DNA of 64,000 bases, taken from Bdellovibrio sp047344985 (lineage in GTDB: Bacteria; Bdellovibrionota; Bdellovibrionia; Bdellovibrionales; Bdellovibrionaceae). The position numbers and the translations under genes were made by a program. A model generated the notes under the pieces. It made no database searches, had not been told where the DNA came from, and saw only the letters and a program-made list of their open reading frames with translations. The number at the start of each line of letters is the position of its first letter. Position 1 is the first letter of the stretch. Of the stretch, positions 16,995-25,180 are shown one piece after another. The stretch is from assembly GCF_047344985.1 (NCBI RefSeq), contig NZ_CP178861.1, forward strand, positions 2,976,001-3,040,000. Direction: 5' to 3'.

Positions 16995-17244
16995 AAAAAC
17001 ACCTCTGTAATTTCATTTAGCTATCATTAAGTAATTACTGATTTTCCGTAGTCCTGACAACTAGATATGTATTATAGGACGCTCCCCCATTTTCTACAAC
17101 GCACCATTCCGTAACAGGGCAAATGAAATTGATTCTCTAGTCGACTCACTTCTAAACTTTAATTTCCACTCAAATTTTAAATCGAGGAGAAGTCTAGTGT
17201 TATGCAACACGGGATTTCAGAGGGGCCTCGAGAAGGGAATCATA
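16995..17244. promoter_or_regulatory. Divergent region between the nuo operon and the protease gene
   Basis: About 250 bp must hold promoters for both genes. A GTG frame from 17197 (with GAGGAG upstream) would add 16 residues to the protease, but the signal peptide starts at 17245. A CTGACA at about 17054 and a TATTATAG stretch at about 17070 are promoter-like, yet the spacing is too short for a standard sigma-70 pair. Confidence 0.35.
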
Positions 17245-18663
17245 ATGAAAAAGATGGCTCTGTACGTGAGTTCTGCCATTGTGGCGTTGGGTATTTCCGC
17301 CCAAGCGAATTCAAAAAAGCAAGATTTGCTTATAAAATTAGCACCTGGCTTCGTTGAATTCCAAATGGAAGGCGCCAAAGTCGAGAAATTGACGGAATCA
17401 TGGGTTCGAGTTCAAGCTCCACGCCACATGAATTTGCAAACTCTTGAGAAAAATCCTGCGGTTGAGTACGTGCAACCGAACTACAAAATCACGATTCCTG
17501 AAGATTATAAAATCGAAGATCCTCTTCGTCGTGCGGCTTTAGCCAAGATGCTTTCAAGAAATCCTCAGCTTCGCGAGATGGCTCGCCAGGACAATCCAGC
17601 AATTCCTGACGCTCCGCAAATTACAACGGGAGCCGATCCTTTGTTCAATCAACAATGGGGCATGCGCGACATTGGTGTAGTTGATGCTTGGAAAATCACA
17701 AAAGGCAGTCCCGACATGATCGTCGCTGTGATCGACACAGGTGTTGATTATACTCACGAAGATCTTTTGCCAAACTTGTGGAGAAATCCTCGCGAAATTC
17801 CAGACAACGGTATTGATGACGACGGCAATGGATATGTTGACGACGTGATCGGTTGGGACTTCGTTGGTAACGACAACAAACCTTATGACTTGGCCGTAGA
17901 TACTTTGGACGGATTGTTCAAAGGTGGAAATCCAGGTCACGGCACTCACTGTGCGGGTAACGTCGCAGCTCGCGGTGACAACGGCAAAGGTATTGCCGGA
18001 GTTGCTCCGAATGTAAAAATCATGTCTTTGCGTTTCATCGGCATGACTGGTGGCGGAACGACAGCAGATGCAATCAAAGCCATTCGTTACGCTGTTGATA
18101 ATGGCGCGAAAGTTTTGAGCAACTCTTGGGGTTCTGAAGGTGAAGAGCCAGGCGCTCCTGAAAACCAAGCTTTGCGTGATGCTATTCAATACAGCCAAGA
18201 TAAAGGTGTTCTATTTATCGCGGCGGCTGGTAACGGACACAAAGGTGTTGGTTATGATAACGACACTGACAAACTTCCTGCTTACCCAGCGTCTTACGAT
18301 CATGAAAATATCATTTCTGTCGCAGCTCTTGATGTGAACAACAAATTGGGTTCTTTCTCTAACTGGGGTGCTAAAACCGTTGATATCGGTGCGCCTGGAG
18401 TGAAGGTCTTCTCGACTGTTGTCGGCCAAGGTTACTCTGACACTGTGATTGATAAATTTGGATTCAAAGCAACTTGGGATGGAACGTCTATGGCGACTCC
18501 TCACGTTGCTGGTGCGGCGGCTCTTTACTGGTCGGCTCATCCAAATAAATCATGGCATGAAGTGAAAGCTGCGATCTTGGGTTCTGCAAAAGCGATCCCC
18601 GCTTTGCAAGGCAAAACTGTGTCAGGCGGCAAGCTTGATGTAAAAGCTTTGATGAATTACTAA
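17245..18663 (+). CDS. Secreted subtilisin-like serine protease (S8)
   Basis: A signal peptide (MKKMALYVSSAIVALGISAQA) and a propeptide of about 90 residues, which probably acts as an intramolecular chaperone, precede a full S8 catalytic domain. The triad is Asp164 (VIDTGVDYTHE), His232 (GHGTHCAG) and Ser415 (GTSMATPHVAG). A calcium-binding-like NGIDDDGNGYVDDV loop lies near 188-201, typical of thermitase-type subtilases. I start at ATG 17245, with GAAGGGA upstream, rather than GTG 17197. The product would be periplasmic or released, and in a predator could digest prey protein; that role is inferred. No C-terminal sorting domain is visible. Confidence 0.92.
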   Translation: MKKMALYVSSAIVALGISAQANSKKQDLLIKLAPGFVEFQMEGAKVEKLTESWVRVQAPRHMNLQTLEKNPAVEYVQPNYKITIPEDYKIEDPLRRAALAKMLSRNPQLREMARQDNPAIPDAPQITTGADPLFNQQWGMRDIGVVDAWKITKGSPDMIVAVIDTGVDYTHEDLLPNLWRNPREIPDNGIDDDGNGYVDDVIGWDFVGNDNKPYDLAVDTLDGLFKGGNPGHGTHCAGNVAARGDNGKGIAGVAPNVKIMSLRFIGMTGGGTTADAIKAIRYAVDNGAKVLSNSWGSEGEEPGAPENQALRDAIQYSQDKGVLFIAAAGNGHKGVGYDNDTDKLPAYPASYDHENIISVAALDVNNKLGSFSNWGAKTVDIGAPGVKVFSTVVGQGYSDTVIDKFGFKATWDGTSMATPHVAGAAALYWSAHPNKSWHEVKAAILGSAKAIPALQGKTVSGGKLDVKALMNY

Positions 18664-18740
18664 AACTTTCAGCAACTTAATTTGTAAAAGTTAGGTTCCT
18701 CTAAAAAAGTAGAACGAGCACTAAACCGAAAGGATTTAAA

Positions 18741-19346
18741 ATGCGCGTTCTACTTTTTTCTTTTTTAGCGACCGCCAGTTTTTCTTCTTCCGCGTTTGCC
18801 GCAAAGTACGAGCTTGATAAAGCTCACACGAGTATCGCCTTTCAGGCTCCCCATCTTGTTGTTTCCAAAGTCAACGGCCGCTTCGATGAGTTCGATGGCA
18901 GTTTTGATTTTGACGAGACTTCTCAAAAACTTGATAACGTCGTCGTCACTATCAAAACCGCGTCACTCAATACGAATCAAAAAGATCGCGACAAAGATCT
19001 GCGCAGTAAAAACTTTTTCGACGTTGAAAAGTATCCCAACATGACTTTCAAAAGTACGAAGGTCGAATACGACAAAGACAAACCTAAAAAAGTTCATGGA
19101 GATCTCACCATTCACGGCGTCACCAAGCCCATCGTTTTGGACGTCAATTACAACGGCGCTGTGACAGACCCCTGGGGCAATCGCATGGTGAGCTTTGATG
19201 CAGAAACCAAGATTGATCGTAAAGATTTCGGGATGACTTGGAATAAGCAACTCGACAAAGGCGGATGGATGGTCGGTGACGATATTAAAATCAAAATCGA
19301 CGGCGAAGCCAAAGTTGCAAAACCTCAAGCCCCTGCAAAAAAATAA
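18741..19346 (+). CDS. YceI-family periplasmic lipid-binding-like protein
   Basis: A signal peptide ends near residue 20 (SSSAFAA-KYE). The mature protein follows the YceI fold throughout: YELDKAHTSIAFQAPHL at the start, KDLRSKNFFDVEKYPNMTF near 88-106, GDLTIHGVTKPIVLDV near 119-134 and RKDFGMTWNK near 164-173. YceI proteins form a lipocalin-like barrel that binds polyisoprenoids or other amphiphiles. The protein has no cysteine. It ends with a K/A/P tail, and the MNIO enzyme gene starts 14 bp downstream, so the three genes 18741-20960 form one operon. The link to MNIO chemistry is unexplained. Confidence 0.92.
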   Translation: MRVLLFSFLATASFSSSAFAAKYELDKAHTSIAFQAPHLVVSKVNGRFDEFDGSFDFDETSQKLDNVVVTIKTASLNTNQKDRDKDLRSKNFFDVEKYPNMTFKSTKVEYDKDKPKKVHGDLTIHGVTKPIVLDVNYNGAVTDPWGNRMVSFDAETKIDRKDFGMTWNKQLDKGGWMVGDDIKIKIDGEAKVAKPQAPAKK

Positions 19347-19360
19347 CTAAAGGAAGAAAA

Positions 19361-20215
19361 ATGCACCCGTCATCATTCACTCACAAAGTGGGGTTGGGCC
19401 TCAGGCCTCCTCATTATTCTTTTTTAGAACAACGACCTTCTACGGAAGTCGCGTGGTTTGAAGCAATCTCGGAAAACTACATGGATTCGCGGGGACGTCC
19501 GATGGAGATGCTCCAGCTCATTCGTCAGGATTATCCCATCGCCCTGCACGGCGTTTCGATGAATATCGGTTCTCCCGAAGGCATTCGCTTGGACTATCTA
19601 CAGAAACTTCGTGATCTGATTGACCGCGTGGAACCGTTTATTGTTTCCGACCATCTTTGTTGGACGGGAACGTCGGATATGAACATGCACGATCTTCTTC
19701 CTCTCCCCTTCACCGAAGACAGTGTCGCAACTTTGGTGAACAATATCGATTTCGTACAAACCTTTTTGCGTCGTCCTTTGATTTTAGAAAACGTATCGAC
19801 TTACATCAGCTATCGTCGCAATGAGATGAGCGAGTGGGATTTTGTCAGCGAAGTCAGTCGCCGATCCGGTTGCGGGTTGCTTCTGGATATCAATAATGTC
19901 TACGTGAATTCTTACAATCACGGTTTCGATCCGCATTACTTTTTAAATCACATTCCGATGGATCGCGTGGCGCAAGTTCATATGGCAGGGCCTTCGGACT
20001 ATGGCGATTTTCTTTTTGATACCCATTCGACAGATATTCCCGAACCTGTTTGGAATTTGTTTAAAATTTTGGCGCCACAAATTCGCCACCTGCCGATTCT
20101 TATTGAACGCGATGAAGACATTCCTGACTTCCATGAGCTTGAAGTTGAAGTGATGAAGGCCGTTTACATTTTGGAGAGTTCCCATGAATCTGAACGAAGC
20201 ATTGAACCTGTTTAA
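19361..20215 (+). CDS. MNIO (DUF692) multinuclear iron-dependent oxidative enzyme
   Basis: The protein matches the DUF692/MNIO TIM-barrel family (MbnB, TglH, BufB/HvfB). Candidate metal ligands follow the family order: His63 (LHGVSMNIG), His98 (SDHLCWTG), Glu143 and Asn144 (ILENVSTY), Asp176 with Asn178/179 (LLDINNVYVN), His207 (QVHMAG), Asp220-His222 (FDTHSTD) and Glu249 (LIERDEDIPD). Known members use two or three iron ions to modify cysteine, Asp or Asn residues of precursor peptides. A strong AAAGGAAG ribosome binding site precedes ATG 19361. Its partner (DUF2063) overlaps the 3' end by 32 bp. No precursor peptide is visible nearby, so the substrate is unknown. Confidence 0.9.
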   Translation: MHPSSFTHKVGLGLRPPHYSFLEQRPSTEVAWFEAISENYMDSRGRPMEMLQLIRQDYPIALHGVSMNIGSPEGIRLDYLQKLRDLIDRVEPFIVSDHLCWTGTSDMNMHDLLPLPFTEDSVATLVNNIDFVQTFLRRPLILENVSTYISYRRNEMSEWDFVSEVSRRSGCGLLLDINNVYVNSYNHGFDPHYFLNHIPMDRVAQVHMAGPSDYGDFLFDTHSTDIPEPVWNLFKILAPQIRHLPILIERDEDIPDFHELEVEVMKAVYILESSHESERSIEPV

Positions 20216-20960
20216 AAGAAATATTGCCTCTCGACAAACCGCCGATAGCAACGCCGAAGCGGAACTAAAACCCGTCGGCTCGCTTTCTTTAGAGCAAGCC
20301 TTTCAAGTCTATCATCAAGGCTACGTTGCCCGTCTGACCGAGGCTTTACGTGAAATTTATGAGGCCTCTTCGTGGGTTTTAGGTGAGGATGAATTTCACA
20401 ACGCCAGTCGCAAGTATATCGACGCTCAACCCTCACGCTCGTACAATCTTTCTGATTACGGTCATGAATTCCCGGAGCACTTGCAGATGTCTTCTTTGGG
20501 AACGGCTCATCCATTTCTCTATGATCTGGCACGCTTTGAGTGGACTTTTAAAAATATGTATCATACGCCAACATCAGATCCATTTCCCGCCGAGGAAATC
20601 CAGGCGTTGCTGAATTCAGAGGATTTCAAAGTGCATTTCATTGAAGGCATGGACATCTTTCAAAGTCCTTACGCGATCTATGAAATTTGGCGACGACGCA
20701 ATGATCCGGCTGGAGCCATCGACGATATTCACTGGCAAACACCTGAAAGTCTTTTAGTATATAAGAAGCAAAAAAAAATTTACGTGCATAGAATTGATCA
20801 CGTGGAGGCCCAGGTTTTAACCGAACTCAAAGAAGGCAAATCCGTTTCTCAGGCCCTGGTGGGTTTTTCCCATGTCCTGACGTCAGAAAAAATCACGCAG
20901 CTTTTTCAAATGATCATGAGAGCGGGAATTATTGAAGACGTCTTGGTTTTAGAAACCTAA
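20184..20960 (+). CDS. DUF2063 (BufC/HvfC-type) partner of the MNIO enzyme
   Basis: The N-terminal 100 residues (ALNLFKRNIAS through QVYHQGYVARLTEALREIYE and DYGHEFPEHLQ) match the DUF2063 domain, once called DNA-binding but now seen as the precursor-recruiting partner of MNIO enzymes. The C-terminal 130 residues are more variable, with LLVYKKQKKIYVHRI and a helical end, as in other family members. The start lies inside the MNIO gene, with a GGAGAG ribosome binding site. Its stop overlaps that of the convergent chemoreceptor gene by 4 bp. By analogy it should present a leader peptide to the MNIO enzyme. Confidence 0.85.
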   Translation: MNLNEALNLFKRNIASRQTADSNAEAELKPVGSLSLEQAFQVYHQGYVARLTEALREIYEASSWVLGEDEFHNASRKYIDAQPSRSYNLSDYGHEFPEHLQMSSLGTAHPFLYDLARFEWTFKNMYHTPTSDPFPAEEIQALLNSEDFKVHFIEGMDIFQSPYAIYEIWRRRNDPAGAIDDIHWQTPESLLVYKKQKKIYVHRIDHVEAQVLTELKEGKSVSQALVGFSHVLTSEKITQLFQMIMRAGIIEDVLVLET

Positions 20961-22423
20961 GCCGCCTTCTTCGCCGATCTTCCGATGACTTCAGAAGCCA
21001 TATGGTGAACCATGTGCTGAAGAGTGTTGGCTTGCGCTGACATCTCTTCAGACGTTGCCGCTGTTTCTTCTGCCGCCGCCGAGAAAGCTTGCGTCTGCTG
21101 CCCTAGAGATCCCATCGCATCGTGAATGGAACGAATGCCTTCGGATTGCTGTGCAGAAGTCTCAGCAATTTCTTGATTGAGCACGTTGACCTTTTGCACG
21201 GATGTCACAATTCCATCTAAAACTTTATCACTTTTTTCTGCGAGTTCTAACGACACTTGAGTTTGCGTGACACTGCTTGTGATCACCGTTTTAACTTCTT
21301 TCGCAGCTTGGGCTGACTTTAAAGCCAGTCCACGCACGGCCTCGGCAACAACGGCAAAACCTTTTCCTTGTTCTCCGGCACGAGCGGCTTCCACCGCCGC
21401 ATTTAAGGCCAAAAGATTTGTTTGAAACGCGATATCGTCAATGATGTCCATGGCAGACGTGATCTCACCAGAAATTTTCGACATCACCGTGATGGATTCA
21501 ATCAAGCGCTTAACTTCGCCCGCACCTTGAGAGGCACCAGCTTCTGAATTTTTCGCAAGCTCTGCTGCGGCTCTTGCGCGGTCTTGATTGGTTTTCACGA
21601 TGTCATTTAATTCTTTAACGGCGTTGAGTGTTTCTTCAATACGGGCTGCGGATTCCACGGCTCCTTGTGCGACGTTTTGTCCCGCATTTGAAAGCATGTT
21701 GGAAGCTTCCAAAACCTGCTGGCTTGCATCGTTCGTATCATTCACAGTTTTTGCCAAAAAGTTCATAAGCTTTCCGGCGAAAACAAAGAACAAACCAAAA
21801 GCTAAAACGAATGCGCATGAAAAACTGATAATCACTTTGGAGCGAAACTGCGCCACGGATTTTTCAACGTCATCCACATACACACCACTACCAATGATCC
21901 ACTTCCACGGCTTAAACTGTCTTACGAAACTGATTTTTGGCTCGGGCTGAGGTGAACCCGGCTTCGGCCACAGATATCTGACAAAACCTTCGCCTTCAGA
22001 AGTTTGTCCGACACGCGCAAACTCTACGAACAAACGAAGACCTTCGGGATCTTTCATATCAGAAAGATCTTTACCATTCAGTTCCGGCTTAATCGGATGC
22101 ATCATCATTTTGGGATGAAGATCGTTGATCCAAAAATATTCATTGCCGTTATAACGGAGTTTTGAAACTGCAAGCAAGGCTTGTTTCTGCGCTTCTTCAT
22201 CAGTGATGACTTTGGCTTCCGCAAGTTGATGATAGTGTTCTAAAACTTTTCCCGCAATATCCACGGTATTACGAATGGATGTTTTGCGGTCTTCATATAA
22301 ATTGGTACGCACCAAGGGCAGCACGTAAAACAAAACTATCGCCCACAAAGGCAGGATCGCCACGACAAGAAGAGCTAATATTTTGTAACGGTAACTCTGT
22401 GACTTCCAGACTTTATTCCACAT
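20957..22423 (-). CDS. Methyl-accepting chemotaxis protein with a single Cache (sCache_2) sensor
   Basis: The order is a transmembrane helix (about 15-37), a periplasmic sCache_2 domain (about 40-190, with YFWINDLHPKMMMHP and WIIGSGVYVDDV), a second transmembrane helix (about 195-218) and a cytoplasmic MCP signalling coil whose tip includes DIAFQTNLLALNAAVEAARA. No clear HAMP domain sits between membrane and coil, which is unusual for this class. Start ATG 22423 has a GGGGAG ribosome binding site; the frame is open to 22489. Small organic acids are typical sCache_2 ligands, but the ligand is not predictable here. There are no chemotaxis genes next to it. Confidence 0.93.
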   Translation of the reverse strand: MWNKVWKSQSYRYKILALLVVAILPLWAIVLFYVLPLVRTNLYEDRKTSIRNTVDIAGKVLEHYHQLAEAKVITDEEAQKQALLAVSKLRYNGNEYFWINDLHPKMMMHPIKPELNGKDLSDMKDPEGLRLFVEFARVGQTSEGEGFVRYLWPKPGSPQPEPKISFVRQFKPWKWIIGSGVYVDDVEKSVAQFRSKVIISFSCAFVLAFGLFFVFAGKLMNFLAKTVNDTNDASQQVLEASNMLSNAGQNVAQGAVESAARIEETLNAVKELNDIVKTNQDRARAAAELAKNSEAGASQGAGEVKRLIESITVMSKISGEITSAMDIIDDIAFQTNLLALNAAVEAARAGEQGKGFAVVAEAVRGLALKSAQAAKEVKTVITSSVTQTQVSLELAEKSDKVLDGIVTSVQKVNVLNQEIAETSAQQSEGIRSIHDAMGSLGQQTQAFSAAAEETAATSEEMSAQANTLQHMVHHMASEVIGRSAKKAA

Positions 22424-22526
22424 ACATGTACTCCCCGGGAGTGAAATTGCATGGGAAAAGATCGGCATCTGCTTAAGAACCTGAAGCACTCTCGAGGGTT
22501 TATGAGGAAGTTTAATTATTTATATT

Positions 22527-23306
22527 TCAGAATGAGACAGCGGAAGGAATCCAATCAAGTCCTCCACCCTCCCCCGGTGTTCGATTTGTGTTAACACCGG
22601 GAGGAACGACTTCATCGCCGACCATTGCTTGCTCGGAAGGATAACGCCTTGAAAATCCAATGAGGTCTTTATGATAAGACAAAAGCAGACTTCCGTTTTG
22701 CAAAAGATTGATCAGGTAATTCACATACTCAAGTCCAACGGCAAAGCATCCTTCGCTCCAGCCAAGACGTCCATTTCTTTGAATAAAGTCTTCACTCACG
22801 TAAGAGGCGCCGTGCAAAACAATTGTTCGCAGTTTGGCGTTATTATTCGAGCGGTCAATACCGTCGAGATAAAGTGAAATGCCGTTCTTAGAACTGACGT
22901 ATGAACCTTTGGCAAAATAAAAGCCCAACGAACTTTTCCAGGAATCCGGAAGATTTGAAAAGCTGCGCGTCTCAATAATGCCTGAGCGAATGCCATGAGC
23001 CACATAGAATTTTTCAACAGAGCCATTGCTAAGATTTATCAGAAACAATCTTTTTTCCGTCGAGGGCCGGGAGTAATCGACCAGCACCGTGTACGTCAGA
23101 TTCGGAATTCGCCCCTCATTGTAATCGTACATGCGGAAGATCAAGTCCAAAGGTTCGCGAGAAACACCTTGCTCCATCACAACGTCAAAAAGGAAACGCC
23201 CGTTTCCCAAACGACGATTGAATAAAGAATCCGCCCACGCCGTTGTCGCGATCAGATCCACTGCTAAAAAAATCCATAGTGAAAAGATGCGTGCAAATGA
23301 AGCCAT
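22527..23306 (-). CDS. Exported murein L,D-transpeptidase-like protein (YkuD_2)
   Basis: After a signal peptide (residues 1-25, ending TTAWA), the protein shows the YkuD_2 catalytic pattern: IVLHGASYVSEDF (near 164-176) followed by RLGWSEGCFAV (near 183-193). The histidine and the cysteine of SEGC are the presumed catalytic pair. L,D-transpeptidases cross-link or trim peptidoglycan, and in predatory bacteria such enzymes remodel self or prey wall. A short proline/glycine-rich tail follows. The start is ATG 23306; an upstream GTG at 23312 is possible. It stands alone between the chemoreceptor and an unknown exported protein, all on the minus strand. Confidence 0.85.
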   Translation of the reverse strand: MASFARIFSLWIFLAVDLIATTAWADSLFNRRLGNGRFLFDVVMEQGVSREPLDLIFRMYDYNEGRIPNLTYTVLVDYSRPSTEKRLFLINLSNGSVEKFYVAHGIRSGIIETRSFSNLPDSWKSSLGFYFAKGSYVSSKNGISLYLDGIDRSNNNAKLRTIVLHGASYVSEDFIQRNGRLGWSEGCFAVGLEYVNYLINLLQNGSLLLSYHKDLIGFSRRYPSEQAMVGDEVVPPGVNTNRTPGEGGGLDWIPSAVSF

Positions 23307-23362
23307 AGTCACACTCTCAATGGAAGTGCGAATATCAGCAAATTAAGTTTCCGAAAGGTGTG

Positions 23363-24136
23363 TCAGGGCCAAGGAATATGCGGCACATCCTGGCAGATGA
23401 TCGGCAAAGCTTCGGCTTGCAAAGGAGCGGCAAGAGCGTCGATTTCAGAAGATTCGTCCAAAAGATTTATGTGCGATTTCAAAACTGTTCTCGACAAAAG
23501 CAATGACGAGATGTGCAGTTTCGCGCGAGCCTTTTGGTCATGTATTGGCGCAAGACCTGCCATTCGACGAATGGATTCCAAAACGTGGCGAACCATGCAG
23601 TTGTAGCGGGGAACTCTGTTGAGTTCTTGAACTTGCTCATCAGCATAACGAACAATGCCATCATAGTGTTTGGCTTTAAAAAGCTCCCTCAGACGCTCAG
23701 AAATTTCGCCCGTTGGCGCCGGATGAAAATGTTGAAGTGAGTCTTTACCGTCTGGGTTGACCGCACGAAATGCCGGTGTGTGCGACATATCAATAAAATC
23801 CGCGCACAGAATCGGGATGCCGGCGCGCTGATAGGGGGCCGCCCATGCGTCTGCTAAAGGAGCCACCCATAAAACTTTCTTCTCGGCCTTGATCAGCATT
23901 TCAGAAATCGCGCGGCTCTGCCCTTGAGAAAGTCGCTCGTATACAGGGGCTCTTTGTTCGTTGATTTTGATGGCCTCACGAAGGTGCGTGGACAAACATG
24001 GCTTCACATCTTTAAGGCCCGCTTGTCCAATAGCAGGCAATAGAAGTCCTATGAGAAAAACCACAAGTGAGCGACGGCGACTGTCTATAAATAAGTCACC
24101 CTGACAAATCGCGGTTTTTATCCGTTGCCAGTTCAT
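23363..24136 (-). CDS. Exported protein of unknown function
   Basis: The 257-residue product has a hydrophobic segment at about 24-38 (VVFLIGLLLPAIGQA) preceded by arginines, which fits a signal peptide with an unusually long N-region. The mature part has five cysteines and is largely helical, with KVLWVAPLADAWAAPYQRAG and QHFHPAP as recognisable but unassigned stretches. I do not recognise a family. GGGAG precedes ATG 24136. It lies between the XRE regulator upstream and the transpeptidase downstream, same strand, with gaps that allow one transcript. Confidence 0.6.
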   Translation of the reverse strand: MNWQRIKTAICQGDLFIDSRRRSLVVFLIGLLLPAIGQAGLKDVKPCLSTHLREAIKINEQRAPVYERLSQGQSRAISEMLIKAEKKVLWVAPLADAWAAPYQRAGIPILCADFIDMSHTPAFRAVNPDGKDSLQHFHPAPTGEISERLRELFKAKHYDGIVRYADEQVQELNRVPRYNCMVRHVLESIRRMAGLAPIHDQKARAKLHISSLLLSRTVLKSHINLLDESSEIDALAAPLQAEALPIICQDVPHIPWP

Positions 24137-24186
24137 TCTTGCTCCCTTTAATTACTCTGGTTTTATTAAAAGCAAAGCTGGTGCCA

Positions 24187-24921
24187 TTACTCTTTCTTTT
24201 TGATCGCGCCCATATAGGAATGCTGCCAAGGACGATACGAAAAGAGAACACCCATATCCACGACGGAAACGTTGTGTTCACTTTCAAAACGGGACTCCTC
24301 TTGCATCTCCAACATCAATTTTTCAAGTTTCGTTTTGTACTTCGCCATAGTCTGCGGGCTGAGTTTTAAGAAGGAAAAACGAATGTAGTCCTCTGGACGG
24401 AAATCATAATTGAGATAGTGCGCCTTCGTATTTTCAAAAAGAGCTTTCCCGACAAGTCCGTCACGACGGAAGCGCAAAAATCCATGGCGTTTTAATTTCA
24501 CTTTGTCACGCGGATGAAGCTCAATGAGATTCAAACGGTCTAATTGGAAAAGATATTTTTTCGACTCGGAACTGGAGATCTGATACTCCCGCTCGATTTT
24601 TTGCGGCGTCTTTCCCTCTTGCAACATCATAAAGTAATGCAGCATGCGCGAGTTTTCGGCCAACGCTTTTTCCTGATCATCCGTGAGAGTAAAAACCTGA
24701 GAGGTCTCTTCTAAGTTGGCGGATTTTACGACTTCGGAAAAACTGATGTCAGCGACTCTGCAAATTTCTTCCAGGCGCTCTAGACTCAAACTCTTGTTGG
24801 AGAGAATGCGCTTAACGCTAGACTCACTCAAATTCAATGCTTTCGCCAAGTCTCGATACAAGACGTTCTTTGCTTTTAGTGCCCGTTTTAGGGAATTCAA
24901 GAATTGGTCAATTTGTGACAT
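24187..24921 (-). CDS. XRE-type helix-turn-helix regulator with a novel C-terminal domain
   Basis: Residues 5-60 form a Cro/CI-type HTH (YRDLAKALNLSESSVKRILS followed by LERLEEICRVADISFSEVV). The remaining 180 residues contain a possible second winged helix (KTPQKIEREYQISSSESKKY, near 98-117) and a conserved-looking C-terminal region with no recognised fold. This layout is seen in small regulators of Bdellovibrio-type genomes. I choose ATG 24921, since the HTH begins at once; a GTG at 24939 is possible. It is divergent from the small ORF and ABC exporter starting at 25025, which it may control. Confidence 0.75.
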   Translation of the reverse strand: MSQIDQFLNSLKRALKAKNVLYRDLAKALNLSESSVKRILSNKSLSLERLEEICRVADISFSEVVKSANLEETSQVFTLTDDQEKALAENSRMLHYFMMLQEGKTPQKIEREYQISSSESKKYLFQLDRLNLIELHPRDKVKLKRHGFLRFRRDGLVGKALFENTKAHYLNYDFRPEDYIRFSFLKLSPQTMAKYKTKLEKLMLEMQEESRFESEHNVSVVDMGVLFSYRPWQHSYMGAIKKKE

Positions 24922-25024
24922 ATCAACCCCCAAAACCACGGTATTACATGATGGTACTTAAATCAAGGGTATTGAATTATAGGACCAAGCCGCCGATCCT
25001 TAGTAAGAGAACGCAGGAGGTTCT

Positions 25025-25165
25025 ATGAGCATTCTCAAGTTCATCGTGGATCGTTTAACAAGCAAAAGACCTTTCTTTTATGGCTGGGAGCAAAGAGCGT
25101 ACGAACGACGCCAAGAGCAATATCCCACGTCGTTTCAAAACACTTGCAGGCTCAAGCAGGATTAA
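25025..25165 (+). CDS. Small 46-residue protein upstream of an ABC exporter
   Basis: An ATG at 25025 preceded by CAGGAGG at ideal spacing opens a 46-codon frame ending at TAA 25163. The product starts MSILKFIVDRLTSKRPFFYG and is basic and polar afterwards (WEQRAYERRQEQYP), with one cysteine near the end. It ends 15 bp before the exporter ATG, which lacks its own strong ribosome binding site. It is too short for homology claims; it could be a real microprotein or a leader that couples translation to the exporter. The ribosome binding site is the best in this region and is the main evidence. Confidence 0.6.
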   Translation: MSILKFIVDRLTSKRPFFYGWEQRAYERRQEQYPTSFQNTCRLKQD

Positions 25166-25180
25166 ATACTCTCCTTCTGC

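Noticed and set aside
17054..17080. A sigma-70 promoter before the protease
   Set aside because: The CTGACA and TATTATAG stretches are too close together for a functional -35/-10 pair.
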